This document shows, piece by piece, positions 12,426-24,107 of a stretch of DNA of 64,000 nt (within the stretch, counting starts at the first letter, position 1; each line of letters opens with the position of its first letter). The DNA lies in contig NC_133394.1 in NCBI RefSeq assembly GCF_047511655.1, forward strand, positions 54,096,501 to 54,160,500, given 5' to 3'. Below the pieces are notes generated by a model, which was not told where the DNA came from, ran no database searches, and saw only the letters and a program-made list of their open reading frames with translations. The translations under genes and the position numbers were made by a program. This stretch comes from Castor canadensis (lineage: Eukaryota > Chordata > Mammalia > Rodentia > Castoridae).

Positions 12426-12443
12426 ATCTCGCTGGGGCCTCCA
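12426..12443 (-). promoter_or_regulatory. Primer-binding site (tRNA-Thr) of provirus A
   Basis: Two bases downstream of the 5' LTR end, the minus strand reads TGGAGGCCCCAGCGAGAT. The first 16 bases equal the complement of the 3' end of tRNA-Thr(UGU) including CCA. This fixes the minus-strand orientation and identifies the reverse-transcription primer. Confidence 0.8.
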
Positions 12444-12445
12444 TT

Positions 12446-12886
12446 TGTTGTGGCAATATAGTCAGAGGAGAAACCAAGCAACACTCGGAGGAGTGGAGAA
12501 CTCAGATTTTAATTTTTACGCTAGCGGGCCCAGACGTGTACCAGTGTCTGAGCCCCAAACAAAGGATTCACAGGATATTTAAAAGGCAGTGCAGGGTATC
12601 AGGTTACAAGGAATGTGCTCTCCCATAAAGTAGGGCTAGTAGTGGGTTAGAGACCTAAGGTTTAGATAAGAGCAGCGGGGGAGGCCTGCTTTGGAAAGTT
12701 TATTTACAAGTGGAGACAAAGGAAGGCAGGGATGGGTGCTTATCTCTGCATGATGCCTTTCATCTTGGTCCCAAACTTTTGCATGGCTCTAATGGGCAAC
12801 TCCTTACAGCTCTGTCCAAGGTTACAGCTTTTAATTGACAGTTTACCATGTTTTACAACCCTGTTTCAAGGCTATCTTCCTCTTCA
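12446..12886 (-). repeat. 5' LTR of provirus A
   Basis: 441 bp, the same length as the 3' LTR, with the same TG...CA ends. It is followed on the right by AAAC, the second copy of the target duplication. It would drive transcription leftward, away from QRFPR. Confidence 0.93.
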
Positions 12887-12890
12887 AAAC

Positions 12891-14184
12891 AACACTTGAG
12901 TATGAAAATTCAGTTCAACATATCTGGTATATCCTTTGCCTATAGAGAGATCTTCAAGGAGCAGGGAGAAGAATGGAGGACAGATCCTATTTAGGTAACA
13001 GGTCTTACCTTACCTTTCTCACTATATAAATTCAGTGCTGATTAGCATAATCAGCCCAGATGGTTCTACAGTTCAGGAAAGCTAATACCTAGTTAGGGTC
13101 ACTATGAAGGACCCCTTAGTTGAGCAACTGAAAATGGAGGAAGAAAAAAGGAAAATGGAGGGGAGGAAGCAGAGTGGTTGCATAGATCTCAGGATTGTCA
13201 GCCACACGGGGATCTCATTGGCATCCTTTGTGGCTAGAGGTTTCCAGAGCCTAGGATTGGTCACAAAACACCAAGAACACCCTCCAAATTCATAAAATAA
13301 CCAGAATAGTCCCCCTTGATTTCCTGATTAGGCCTTTCCTGTTAAAAATGAGCCCCAAACCAAGATAATTGTGTGTGCACATATGCATGTGTATTTTTAC
13401 CTGGCTACATCTTTCATGTTCAGACCACATATCTAAACTTTGATTATTCTACTAATTATTTGCAGTAAACTTTTTGAAATCTACTGGACTGAGTTCAGAT
13501 AGACATATTAGCAAGGGTGAAATTGTGAGAGAAATGCCAGGGTTGGCTTGTCAGGTTGAGTAGGGTTGGAGATGATATAAAGTACAGCATCATTCTGCTG
13601 GGACTATTTTCATGTTTAGAAAGTTTGAAGAACAGTGAATTTTAAAATTTTAATTAGATTCTTAGTGTAACAATGGGTTTGTTATAAAAAAAAATCAACC
13701 TCTGTATGAAAGCACACAGTTTGAAGTGAAAGCTTTTTATTGATACCTGCTCATTCCATTCTTGAGCTACAATGGATGTTAAGATTTCTATGTAAGGCAT
13801 TAGATTTAGAATAGAACTTTTTCAAGAAGCACACTGAAATTTAAAGAAAAAGGACTGCAGTTATAACTCTGTGAAAAGTAGTGTTTAAAATTCCCAAACT
13901 AATATTGTAATTTATTAAGTACAAAATCAATTTTAAGGGGGGAGGAATGGCCCAAACAATGTATGCACATGAGAATAAGTGACTAGCAATTTTTTTAAAA
14001 ATCAATTTTAAGCACAAATATATCCATGAATATACAACTAAATAAACCAGTATTTGTACTCTGGGAATGCAAACAACAGCAGATGGAATGGGAGACACAT
14101 TTTAGACTTTAACATAAGGCCCATTTTTACAAATTAATGCCATTACTAGCAACTCACTCTCTGGATCTTAGTTTAATTTTAAAT
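12891..14184. other. Intergenic DNA, no feature recognised
   Basis: AT-rich with short A-runs. No coding or repeat signature strong enough to name. Confidence 0.5.
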
Positions 14185-14380
14185 AATAGTGTCTATTATT
14201 CATTGAGCATTTACCATGCATCAGGTACTGTGCAAAGACTTTATGTGAAATGACTCAGTAGCCTATGAGATAGACAAAATTACAATCTCAATTTGTGCTG
14301 AGGAAAGAGAGATGAGACAAGCTGCCCAAATTCCACAGCAAACAAATGACAGCCAAGATTTGGACCTAAGCAATTTCTTC
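14185..14380 (-). mobile_element. MIR SINE, antisense
   Basis: Reads as the complement of MIR: 'attgagcatttaccatgcat', then a 'gaggaaagagagatgagaca' block, then 'cagccaagatttggacctaa'. Strongly diverged, as expected for this ancient family. Confidence 0.55.
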
Positions 14381-14689
14381 TCTATGAAGAAATGACAAAA
14401 ATTTTAGGTGATGTGCTAATCACCCTGAGTTGCTCACTATCCAATGTATACATGAATTAAACACCACATTGTACCTTGTGAATATATGCAAATTTTATGG
14501 ATCAAAAAATAAATTTTAAAATAGTATATATGAAAGTAATTCAAACACTATGAAGTACTATATAAGATACTGTGGTAGTCATATAAAGGAGCTAGAAGTA
14601 TTGATAAATGCTGACTACGAAGGCAATGTTTCATCACTGTTTCAAAATACCTTTGGAAAATCAAGACATATTTCATAACTTAAACTGAT

Positions 14690-14716
14690 GTATATATATG
14701 TATATATATATATATG
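14690..14716. repeat. Short TATATG/TA repeat
   Basis: Alternating TA with TG interruptions. Confidence 0.85.
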
Positions 14717-15124
14717 TAAAGCCAAAAAACCAAATGCATATAATTTTCAGTATAATCTTAAATACTTATATTTGATATTGGCTGCTTTGTAAAATGAAAT
14801 AAAATATAAAATCAGAATTAAAAATGTGCTCTATACAAACATTTTCTGCTATGTCATTTTAGTCCATGCAAATACACTGACATTCTCTAAGAATAGAACT
14901 TGCTAATTTAAGTTTTTTTTTAGGATTTAGCAGCAGGATGATGAGCATAGTTCAAACAGTAACATGTCCCTATTGTACTTCCAGTGGCATCAAAGCCCAG
15001 GAATATCACTATAGGCAAGAAAATGACCAAGGGATAATGCCAAAAAGGGAAGGTGTATGTCTAGGAAATGAATTTTAATAAGATGAGTGGGGAAATCTGA
15101 GCACAACCTTCCTATAGGCCTGAC

Positions 15125-15265
15125 TCCACAAACTTTTTGGTTTAGTTAATTTTCAGATAAGGTCTCATACTTTTGGGCCAGGGCCAGCCTTGGATGCTAT
15201 CTTCCTACCTCTGCTTTCTGTGGAGTTGGGATTAGACATGCATTTTCAGCTCCAACTCAAAGTCT
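15125..15265 (-). mobile_element. Diverged B1-like SINE half, antisense
   Basis: 'gataaggtctcatacttttg' followed by 'ttgggattagacatgcattt' resembles the complement of the B1 half of the local dimeric SINE. Heavily mutated. Confidence 0.4.
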
Positions 15266-16234
15266 CACTCCCTGTTATTTTAAAATAGAATATGGTAAGT
15301 TTTTGACTTACTTTATTAATATTAACTCTACCTTCTAAGTGACTATTTTGACACAAATGTACCAAGCTGGAAAGAAAAGAGAGAAGGAAGAGAAGAAAAG
15401 TCCAGTATGGGGCAGTAAGGCCAAATGCTCTTTTGGAAAGGACCCTAGAATCCTGGCATTGATGCTGACACAGACTTTTAGGCTGCTTGTATTGTACACA
15501 TTAAAAAGGATGGAAACTTAGAAACACAAATGGGAAGGTGTCAACTGCTTCTGCCACCCACATCCTTGGTGCTGTCATTTATTCATTCCTGCTTCTCTAG
15601 GCTGGTAGTGCTGGAGTTGCTGGGATAGCCATCCTCACCCATTTCCCAAGTAGTGGGGTCAACAGTGCCTTGCCACTAAACCTGCTTACACAGTGACTGA
15701 GCCATCAGAGACAAGCTTGCAACCATTTAACTAGAGAACTTTGGCGACATGAGCACTTGGATCCCAAGCTGTAGATCCTGATGAACTTGGGTTTCAGCTT
15801 CTTCATGATATGGAAGTACTGGTCCCCTGGGATTGTGTAGCTCTTACCAGCATTAATATTTTTTCCTGGTGGTGACACTGACCAAGACTCATAATTTAAA
15901 GAGCTATTTCTGCCTCAAACATCACCAACCCCAGAAAACTCTGAGAAGTATAGATTTCTATGATCACACAGCTAACTTGTGTTTTTCTTCCCAGACTGTA
16001 AAAACAAAAAACCTGAAAATTACACACGCAAGCCAACCTAATAAATACAAACACTGGGTATAGTTTTCAGGATGGATGGATGAATCTCATGTGCTGTGTG
16101 TTATTTTGGAAATCCAAGGGAATTTATTTACAGAACATTTCCTGATACAAGAGAGTGGTGGGACTTTAGCCTCTTTACTGCATCACCTTACCCTGGAAAT
16201 TTCCTGTGTGGCTATTGTTAACACAATCTTCAGT

Positions 16235-16328
16235 TAGGGAGAAGTATTCCTGGCAAGTGGTAAAGCACCTGCCTAGCAAGCATGAAGCCCAAGTATTGCT
16301 AAGAAAGAAAGGAAGGAAGGAAGGAAGA
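16235..16328 (+). mobile_element. ID-like SINE half followed by a (GAAG)n run
   Basis: 'ggcaagtggtaaagcacctg' is the A-box region of the ID/tRNA-like right half. The expected B-box text after it is degraded. An AAAG/GAAG run occupies 16296-16328. Confidence 0.5.
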
Positions 16329-16559
16329 TTCTCTGGCAAAGTGGTTTTCTGAAAGAAGCACAACTTATCTTATTTTCTCCTCCTCCAAATGCCAGACTTG
16401 GGATTTTAATTATTAAACAGTGTCCCAGGTTCAGGTATCTATACATGACAAAGTCAGAAGGAAAAAATCTAATTTGAGATGTATTTACTTACTCAAGAGC
16501 CATTTCTACAGCAGTGTAAAAGATATTATTCTTAGTGATTTACAAATATGAGAATGTTT

Positions 16560-16720
16560 AATTTTTATAACAGTTTTTTTGAGAAAGAAAACTTGTCTCT
16601 ATAGATGACAAATTATATCCAGGTTTCTCCAGCAGGTATATGTCAGGGTCAGGATTCAAACCCAGGGCATGTGGATCAGTCACGCTGTGTTAGAGTCCTT
16701 GGCTGCTTCTGACACAGACT
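16560..16720 (-). mobile_element. MIR SINE, antisense
   Basis: 'aggattcaaacccagggcat' is the complement of the MIR core/tRNA B-box region. Flanks are diverged. Confidence 0.45.
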
Positions 16721-17725
16721 TGCTGAGACTGACTGTAAATGTAATCTGTGACTGGAATAACACACATTTAATCATGTGCATGATATTCAGATGGCTATGC
16801 AGTAGTTGTGAAATTGCTGGTAGAATACGTAAAAAAGTGTGACTAAGGATTCTTTCCTGATGTCAGTGCCTGTCTAATGAATTCAATGGTTACTTCTCAC
16901 TTCAGAATTTCTAAAACAAATTATAGATAAAATTTCTGCCTTTGTTTATTGTTCCAGTTTTGGTCTTTGAGCAGTATACAATCAATTTCTTCAGAAAAGG
17001 ATTCTGCCATCCAAAACTGCACAAAATTTTGGCTGTCTGCCTTGGGGACCTTGGGAACCCTTTAGCTCTCGGACTGTAATTTGAATGCCTCATGACTGCG
17101 TGCTATTTCACGTTTGAGATCTCTCTGCAGTCCTTGGATTCTGCAGCACTAATAGGCAAAGCATTTTTCCCTTTCTTTGGCCAAAACAACTATTTGTTAC
17201 TCAGACTCAATTGAAAACTGATTTCCCATTCCATGACAATTGGCCTTTTCTGGGAAATGTAGCATCAGTAACTATTTTTGTAACAGTGCCTCATAAGTGG
17301 CTCTGAGGGAGAATTTCACTAATGTGTAGGCTACACTATCATAGGAATATCAGCAATTTCTGTTACCCTCGTCATAAGAAACCACGAGGAATAATAAAGG
17401 CTTATGATTACAACTTTTCATGAGTACACACACTACTGAGTAGAGCAGATTTACCCCACTGTGGTTTTCTTGACACAGCATCTATTCAATTGACTCTTTG
17501 CTCCATTGATTTGGCAATTATTTATTGATTTACATTGTTTTAATGTTCATTCCCATTCAATAGGAAGCCATAAAACAAACTTTATGAATTCAACTCTATC
17601 ATCTCCCAAATTTGGGCCACAAATGAATTCTTTCTAGTTGGTTCTATGTCATTAGTGGATCAACTAAACTCATGCATGAAAAACCCTCTTCTTACTTAAA
17701 GCAAGGAGGTCATTATTTAAATTAG

Positions 17726-17903
17726 CGGCTCTCAATCTTGATTACCCCTGAGTCATCAGGAATTTTTTAAAGTATCTGATGCCCATGCTCATCCAAATTA
17801 GTTTTATCAGTATCTCTGGAAAGGCATCCAGACATCGTACTTTTAAATTTTCCCAGATGGTTCCAACATGTAGCTGAATTTAGGAACTACTGAATACCAG
17901 GGG
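17726..17903. mobile_element. hAT-type (MER20/MER5-like) DNA transposon fossil
   Basis: Starts 'gcggctctcaatcttgatta' and ends 'ggaactactg', the inverted-repeat-like ends of this non-autonomous class ('ggttctcaa ... gaaccactg'). The subfamily is not assigned. Confidence 0.4.
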
Positions 17904-17979
17904 ATTTTTTTTTAATGATAATATAATTTAACAAGACAATAATAGGGAACACTTGTTATCTTGTTTTGTTATGTACCAA

Positions 17980-18215
17980 GCAGTGCAGAACAATGTAACA
18001 ACTATTCCCTCTTGTTAACAATCTTATATGCATCATCTGCATTTTATAAGTGTTTTATGTAGAGAAACTTATTTAATTCACCCTATGTCCCTATGACACT
18101 ATTATCTCCAAGTTATAGCTGATGAAAATAAGGAATAGAAATTAAATAGCTAGTTCAAAGTTACTCAAATTCTAAGTATCAGTCACGGTTTGTGCTCTGT
18201 CAGTTTGGCTCTTAA
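17980..18215 (-). mobile_element. MIR-like SINE, antisense, weak
   Basis: Order of blocks (caggcactgtg-like start, 'cattttataagtg', 'gatgaaaataaggaatagaa', 'gctagttcaaagtta') fits antisense MIR. Highly diverged. Confidence 0.4.
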
Positions 18216-18689
18216 TCCCTATCTTATTCTGCCTCTAAATTCTTGTATTTTTCAGTGGAGTAGATGTAGCAGCAGTGGCAAAAGTCATTAATAGAGAGTT
18301 ACTATGAAAGAGGTACTTTTCTGAGTGCTTTATATCCAGAAACCCATGGAGAATAATTAGTTTTCTAAGTAAATACCAACTCTTATTAGTAACTGCTTGG
18401 GCTAATGCTATTTTTTTTTATTGTTTTACACTTTGAACAAACCTCTTTTCCTCTCACATACAGTCTCATGGTCATGGAACTTGTAAATAGCTCATTAGGA
18501 GCTCTCCCCTAAACTACTGTCATTCTTCCTCCAGTGCTAATCTCCTTTGCAACATTGCTGATTCATTTCCATTCAGCTTCCTTGATACCTCGGTTCTGTA
18601 GAAATAAACTAATTGTGGCCCTAAAGATAATGGGAAGAAAAACACAGGAAAAGTACTTGATGATACAGGCATAGGCTAAGACTTTCTGA

Positions 18690-19850
18690 ATATGACTCTA
18701 ATTGCTCAGAAAATAGAATAAGAATTGACAGATGAGATTGCATGAAATTAAGATGCTTCCACACAAGAAAGGAAATAATTACTGAAATGAAGAGATAACC
18801 CTCAGAATGGGAGAAAATCTTTGCAAATTATTCCTCAGAGAAGGGACTAATACCCAGAATATATAAAGAGCTAAAAAAAATTAAACATCAAAGGAACAAA
18901 TAATTCAATTAATAAATGGGCAAATGAATTGCCCATTTATTTCTCAAAAGAAATAAAAATAGCTAATAAATACACGAAGAAATGTTCAACATCCTTAACC
19001 ATAAAGGAAACACAAATAAAATAACATTGAGATTTCATCTCATCCAAGTCAAATACTGATCATCAAGAAAACAACAACAAATGCTGGTGAGGATGAGGTG
19101 AGGGCTTGAGGAAGGAACATATGTACATTGTTTTTAGGAGCATAAATTAGGGCAGTCGTTATGGCAATTGGTATGGAAATTACTCCAAAAAACCAAAAAT
19201 AAAACTACCACATGATCCTGCTATATGACTCAGGCATATATCCAAAACAGTGTCAGTCAACATGCAATAAAGATACTTGCACACCCATGTTTATTGCAGC
19301 ACTCTTCACAATAACTAAATTATGGAATCAGCTTAGGTGCCCATCACCTGATGGATGGATAAAGAAAATATGGTTGCTATACATAATCGAGTGTTATTCA
19401 ATCATAAGGAATAATGAAATTATGTCATTGCAGGAAAATGGATGGAAATGTAGATCACCATGTTGAGCAAAAAAAAGACAGTGAATGTTTTCATTCATAT
19501 GTGAAATCAAGATCTAATAATAACAATAATCAAAATAATAACATGACATGATTATGAAAAGGATGCTGTTGGGGGGGTGGAAACCAATGGGAGTGGGAGA
19601 GGGAAAAAGAGAGGTAGATGGGGGTTTAATATTACTGAAGTGCATTATATGTGTATTAAAATAACTTAATGAAACCCACTAAAAATTGTTTTAAAAGGTT
19701 AGGAGAGGTAGGAAAGGGTTAAGAAAGAATAATACAGAGAGTGAATTTGATCAAAGTACATTATATACATGTATAGAAATATCACAAAATGAAATCCCTT
19801 TGTATAATTAATTTGTTAATAAAATACCAGACAAAAAAATACCATGTTCT
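18690..19850 (+). mobile_element. LINE-1 3' end (ORF2 C-terminus and 3' UTR)
   Basis: Sense L1. The ORF2 C-terminal frame at 19212-19466 reads GIYPKQC, TPMFIAALFTITKLWNQL, DGWIKKIW, characteristic of L1 ORF2, and is followed by a 3' UTR and an AATAAA-rich end near 19820. ORF2 is broken by many stops upstream, so the element is dead and 5'-truncated. It contains the hairpin at 18912-18940. Confidence 0.85.
18912..18940. repeat. 12-bp perfect inverted repeat with 5-nt loop
   Basis: Arms ATAAATGGGCAA / TTGCCCATTTAT with loop ATGAA. Related L1 text continues differently after the first arm, so the second arm looks like a local templated change. Confidence 0.9.
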
Positions 19851-21067
19851 TCATGCCTCTTGTCCCTGAGATGTGCAATAAGAGGCAGAAAGAGGGACTC
19901 TCCTAGTCATAGACCCTGAAAAGTGGGACCTCTAATTGCCGCTTCTACTTAGAATTTTACAGATGCCCTACAATTCTCACAGGATTTATGTTCCTATAAA
20001 CCCATCATAAGCTCAAAGCATTTGAAGTTGAAAATGCATTGAATATATCTCCCTAATATTATAGGTTAGCAACTCAGTGGACTATTGTCTATTCTCAAGA
20101 CTGTCTGGCTGACTGGAAGCCTCAGCTCATTGCACTATACAATATAATGAGAGGATTATACCACGTTACTAGCCTAGAAAAAGATCAAAATTCATAGTTC
20201 AAAGAACAGTTTCTACTAAATGTGTATTACTTTCTCACCGTTGCAAAGTCAAAAATGTAAGCAGAACCATCGTGATGGAACTGTGTTTCCATTATGTCTT
20301 ATGGTGACTGGCTGTTTCCTGGACACTAGCTTTCCTTTGAGGTCCTGCAGGTAGACCACTGAATTGCTGCTGAACTGATGCTAGCTAAACCTGGCTGTGG
20401 TCCCTGGAATTGGTCCCCCATGAGGAGCACCAAAATGTCACTCAGTTTGAAGTTGGCACATACAGTATGTAGTCCTCCATTGTTACTGATCTTTAACTCA
20501 TTCTGAAAAAGTCTGTTGATTTATTTCTGTGACTACACTCCATATCTTACTTTTAAGAATTGGTTCTCTGTTTTTCTCTTTTCCGTTCTTCACATTTAAT
20601 CCTCTGATCATGTCCTGACCAGAGACAATGATCCTTTTCTATTCCTTAAAGCCCCTTTGGAATCTGTCATTCAAGCCCTTAAGTCCACCTCCCAGCCTGG
20701 TCTCACAGCCTTATGTTAAAGCCAGCCACTCGGACTCCATTTGCCAACTTCTCTGATGTTTTTTACTTTATGGCTTACTACTGAAACTTATCTCAGTGAC
20801 CTTCTGTGGCCTGAGGTTCTGGTGTGTTTCTGGCTGTTTGTCTTTTCTAGCCTGACCCATCCCAAGGCCCATTTCAGCCTGAGGTTTGGCAGCTGTCAAA
20901 TTGGTAAGCAGGTACACAATATGTCTTAGGGTATGCACCCTTTACTCCTCACCCTTTCCAGGATCACTGACCAGCCTCCAACCCAGACTCATCCTTTCCT
21001 TTGTCCCTATAGCCCCCTCCTCAGAACCCTTGCCTGTCAAGTTCATTACCCAAGGTACCTATTCTTC
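19851..21067. other. Intergenic DNA, no gene seen
   Basis: Mixed composition, including moderately GC-rich stretches near 20640-21060. The short frames present show no recognisable domain or splice-bounded exon. Confidence 0.5.
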
Positions 21068-21185
21068 AGGCTGTGGCTGAATATTGATCATCTGGATCAC
21101 TTTTAATGAAATCAGAATCTCTGCAGGTGGGACCTGAGCATTGGTAGTGTTAAGAGCTCCCCAGGAAATTCTAATAGCAAAATTG
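21068..21185. mobile_element. hAT-type MER fossil, weak
   Basis: 'gaaatcagaatctctgcagg' and 'gagctccccaggaaattcta' are typical internal blocks of MER5/MER20-like non-autonomous elements. Confidence 0.35.
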
Positions 21186-21944
21186 TTTGCTACCCGCATG
21201 AAGAATTGAGTGGTTCATTTCAATAGAACAAACCAAGTGAGCCCCTCCATCTTCATCACAAATCCTCTCCTTGCTGGACACATTGTGTTCAGTGCCCACG
21301 GTGCGATTTCCAGTCATCAGCAGAGCTTACCTCATTGATCTCCATTTAGGATTACTTGCTCTATACCTCCAGTCCACAGCAAAAAGATGATTAATATTCA
21401 GGGCTGCTAGTTTTTGAGATAAGACAGGTTATATATTTTTCTAAATTTTCTCCTTCTGCATCAAATCAACAGCAGCATCTCTGCTTTATGTTATTCTCAC
21501 TCTCTATAGAAATCACTTTTCAGAAGTATGACTTGATTTAAGCCATCAGTTTACTTCACGTTTGCTATGAGGAAAGACTACAGAATGTTCATGGCTATTG
21601 AAGACAACATCCATTATATAGTTCACTATTTCTTATATAAGGACTAATACAGTAAATTTCTCCCGGAGGTTGGAGCTATAAAAAACGTTGGTTTCTTTTG
21701 AGATGCCAGTCTGTTTCCTCTCTTTCTTTCTCATTCCCTTTGTATTTTCTTTTGTCCCTGACTCCCTAGCTGTCAGCAGCTGAGAGCTAAATCTTCTATT
21801 CAGTTCCTGTAGTGTAGCTTCCCGTAATCTAGATTTGTTGTTGTAAATATTTGCTTGGCCTTTGGACAAATTTCACGATCTTTTCTCTTTCTTTTTTCTT
21901 TTTGTTTTGTCCTAATAGTTTATATGTTTATAGTTTATAGATGG

Positions 21945-22130
21945 GCTTAAGAGTCTGACTGCCTGGAACTGTGAAAAGCAAACTACCTGTTTTTATCCAT
22001 GTGCCCTTAAGCAAATTCCATAATAATCTCTATGCTTCACTTTCCCATCTATAAAATGAGGATAATAAAGCTTCCATGGTTGTTGTGAAAATTAAATAAA
22101 ACAATGCTGTAAAGGATGATGCAAAAGAGA
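21945..22130 (+). mobile_element. MIR SINE, sense
   Basis: 'gagtctgactgcctggaact', 'cttcactttcccatctataa', 'aatgaggataataaagcttc' and 'gttgttgtgaaaattaaata' occur in MIR order. Confidence 0.65.
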
Positions 22131-22139
22131 TTAGTTTTA

Positions 22140-23990
22140 CAACTTTGTCCTTTTTTATAATTGTGGTCGAATGCCGATTTCAAAATTTACCATCTTAAGC
22201 ATTTTTTGTGTTAAGTGTATTTACATTGCTGTGAAATCAATCTACAAAGCTCTTTTCACTCTGAAAAACTAAAATTCTATGCCCATTAAACAACGCCTCT
22301 TCATTTCCCTCTCCTTAGCCCTGGGCAGCCACCATTCTACTTTACGCCTATGTAACTTTGAGTACTGTAGGTGTCTCATGTGAGTGGACTTCTACAGTGA
22401 TTGTCTTTTTATGACTATCTTACAAGATATTCACTTAACCTAATGTCCTCAGGATTGATCCTTATTGTGGCATGTGTTTGATGTCTTTTTTTTTATAGCT
22501 AAATATATTTCACGGTGTACCTGTACATTTTGACATCCTTTAATGAGCACTTGGGTTGCGCCACCTTCTGGCTATTGTGAATAATGCAGCTACAAGCAAC
22601 GGTATACAAACGTCTCTTCCAGACCCTGCTTATAGTTCTTTTGGGTACATAAACAGAAGTGGAATTGCTCAATCACATGGTAGCTTTATGTTTTAGGAAC
22701 AGCCATACTGTTTTCCATAATAACTGTACAAGAATTTGCATTCTTGTCACCATGCAAAAGTATTTCCTTTTCTCCACATTCTTGTCAACACTTGTTATCT
22801 TTTGTCTTTTTTAAAATAATAGCCATTCTAGTTATTTCCCTAGCTATTAGTAATGTTGACCATATTTTCATACGCTTGTTGGCCAACTGTATATCTTTGA
22901 AAAAACTTCTATTAAAGTTCTCCTTATTTTTAATCAGTATTTTTTGTTGTTAAGATGTAGGAATTCTCTATATATCCTGGATATTAACTCCTTATCACAT
23001 GTATTATTTGCAAATGCTTTCTCCCATTTCATAGATTACATTTTCATTCTGTTGATTTTTTCCTTTGATACAATGGAGTTGTAAATTTTTCTTATATAAT
23101 CCAATTTGTCTATTTTTACTTTTGTTGCCTATACTTTTGGTGTCATATCTAAGAAATCATTACCGTATTCAATGTCACAAAGGAAAGGATTTTCCATATA
23201 TTTTCTTCTAAGGGCATTATAGTTTTAGCCCTTATGTTTGTTTTTTACTCACTTTGAGCTATTTTTTAATATGATGTTAAATATGATTTAAACTTATTCT
23301 TGCGCATGTATATCCAGTTTTGCCAGCACTGTCTGTTGCAAACATTGTCCTTTCCCCATTAAATCATCCTGTCAAGAATCATCTGACAGTATGCATGAAG
23401 GCTTACTGTCATTCTGGAATTTCTATTCTATTGGCCTCTATGTCTGTCTTTATAGTCACAAGTACATTGTTCGAATATTATAGTTTTCTAATAAGTTTTC
23501 AAATAAGCAGGGCTTCCCTAATTTTGTTCTGTCTTTTAAAAAATGTTTTGCCTTCAAGAGCTCTTGAGATGCCATATGAAATTTAGAATGGATATTTCTG
23601 CTTCCGTAAAAATGCGGCAGGGACTTTGACAGGGATTGCATTAAATCTACAGATTACTTTAGGTAGAATTGACATCCTGACACTATTAAATCTTTCAATG
23701 CATGCACACAGGATGTTTATCCACTTATTTGTATCTTCTTTAATTTCTTTCAGCAACTTTTTTTAGTTTTCAGTACATAAGTATTTTGCCCCCTTGGCAG
23801 ATTACATTCGTAAGTATTTTATTCTTTTTGATGCTATAGCAAATGGAATTGTTTTCCTAATTTCCTATTCAGATTGTTCATTGTTAGTGTATAGCTATTC
23901 AGTTTTTGCATTGATTTTGTCTTCAATGTTGTTGAATTCATTTATTAGTTCTAACAGTTTCTTTGATTCATTCTTTAGATGGAAAGATTT
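22140..23990 (-). mobile_element. Old LINE-1 (ORF2 and 3' end), antisense
   Basis: The + strand shows the complement of L1 ORF2 3' text: 'ctattgtgaataatgcagct', 'gaattgctcaatcacatggt', 'ctccacattcttgtcaacac', 'ggatattaactccttatcac'. No long ORF2 frame survives. The 5' limit is approximate. Confidence 0.8.
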
Positions 23991-24076
23991 TTAAGCATAA
24001 ATTACTGCTAATCATCTTTTATGGTAATTAACATGAATGTAAAAATACTCAATATTATTACATTATCTTTTCTCTC

Positions 24077-24107
24077 TGCCTCTCTCTCTCTCTCTCTCCC
24101 TCTCTCA
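24077..24107. repeat. (CT)n microsatellite
   Basis: Run of CT units with one CCT interruption. Confidence 0.9.

Larger units (their letters stand above)
6664..12886 (-). mobile_element. Young, gag/pol-deficient class I provirus (provirus A)
   Basis: Complete proviral structure on the minus strand: 5' LTR (12446-12886), primer-binding site, leader, AT-rich filler, integrase tail, env remnant, 3' LTR (6664-7104). Both LTRs are 441 bp, run from TG to CA, and differ at only 5 positions (about 1.1%). The flanks carry a 4-bp direct repeat AAAC (6660-6663 and 12887-12890), as expected for gammaretrovirus-like integration. No gag, protease, reverse transcriptase or RNase H is recognisable, so any mobilisation would have depended on proteins supplied in trans, as in VL30-type elements. 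Low LTR divergence means recent insertion. Orientation rests on env, the integrase tail and the primer-binding site, which agree. Confidence 0.9.
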
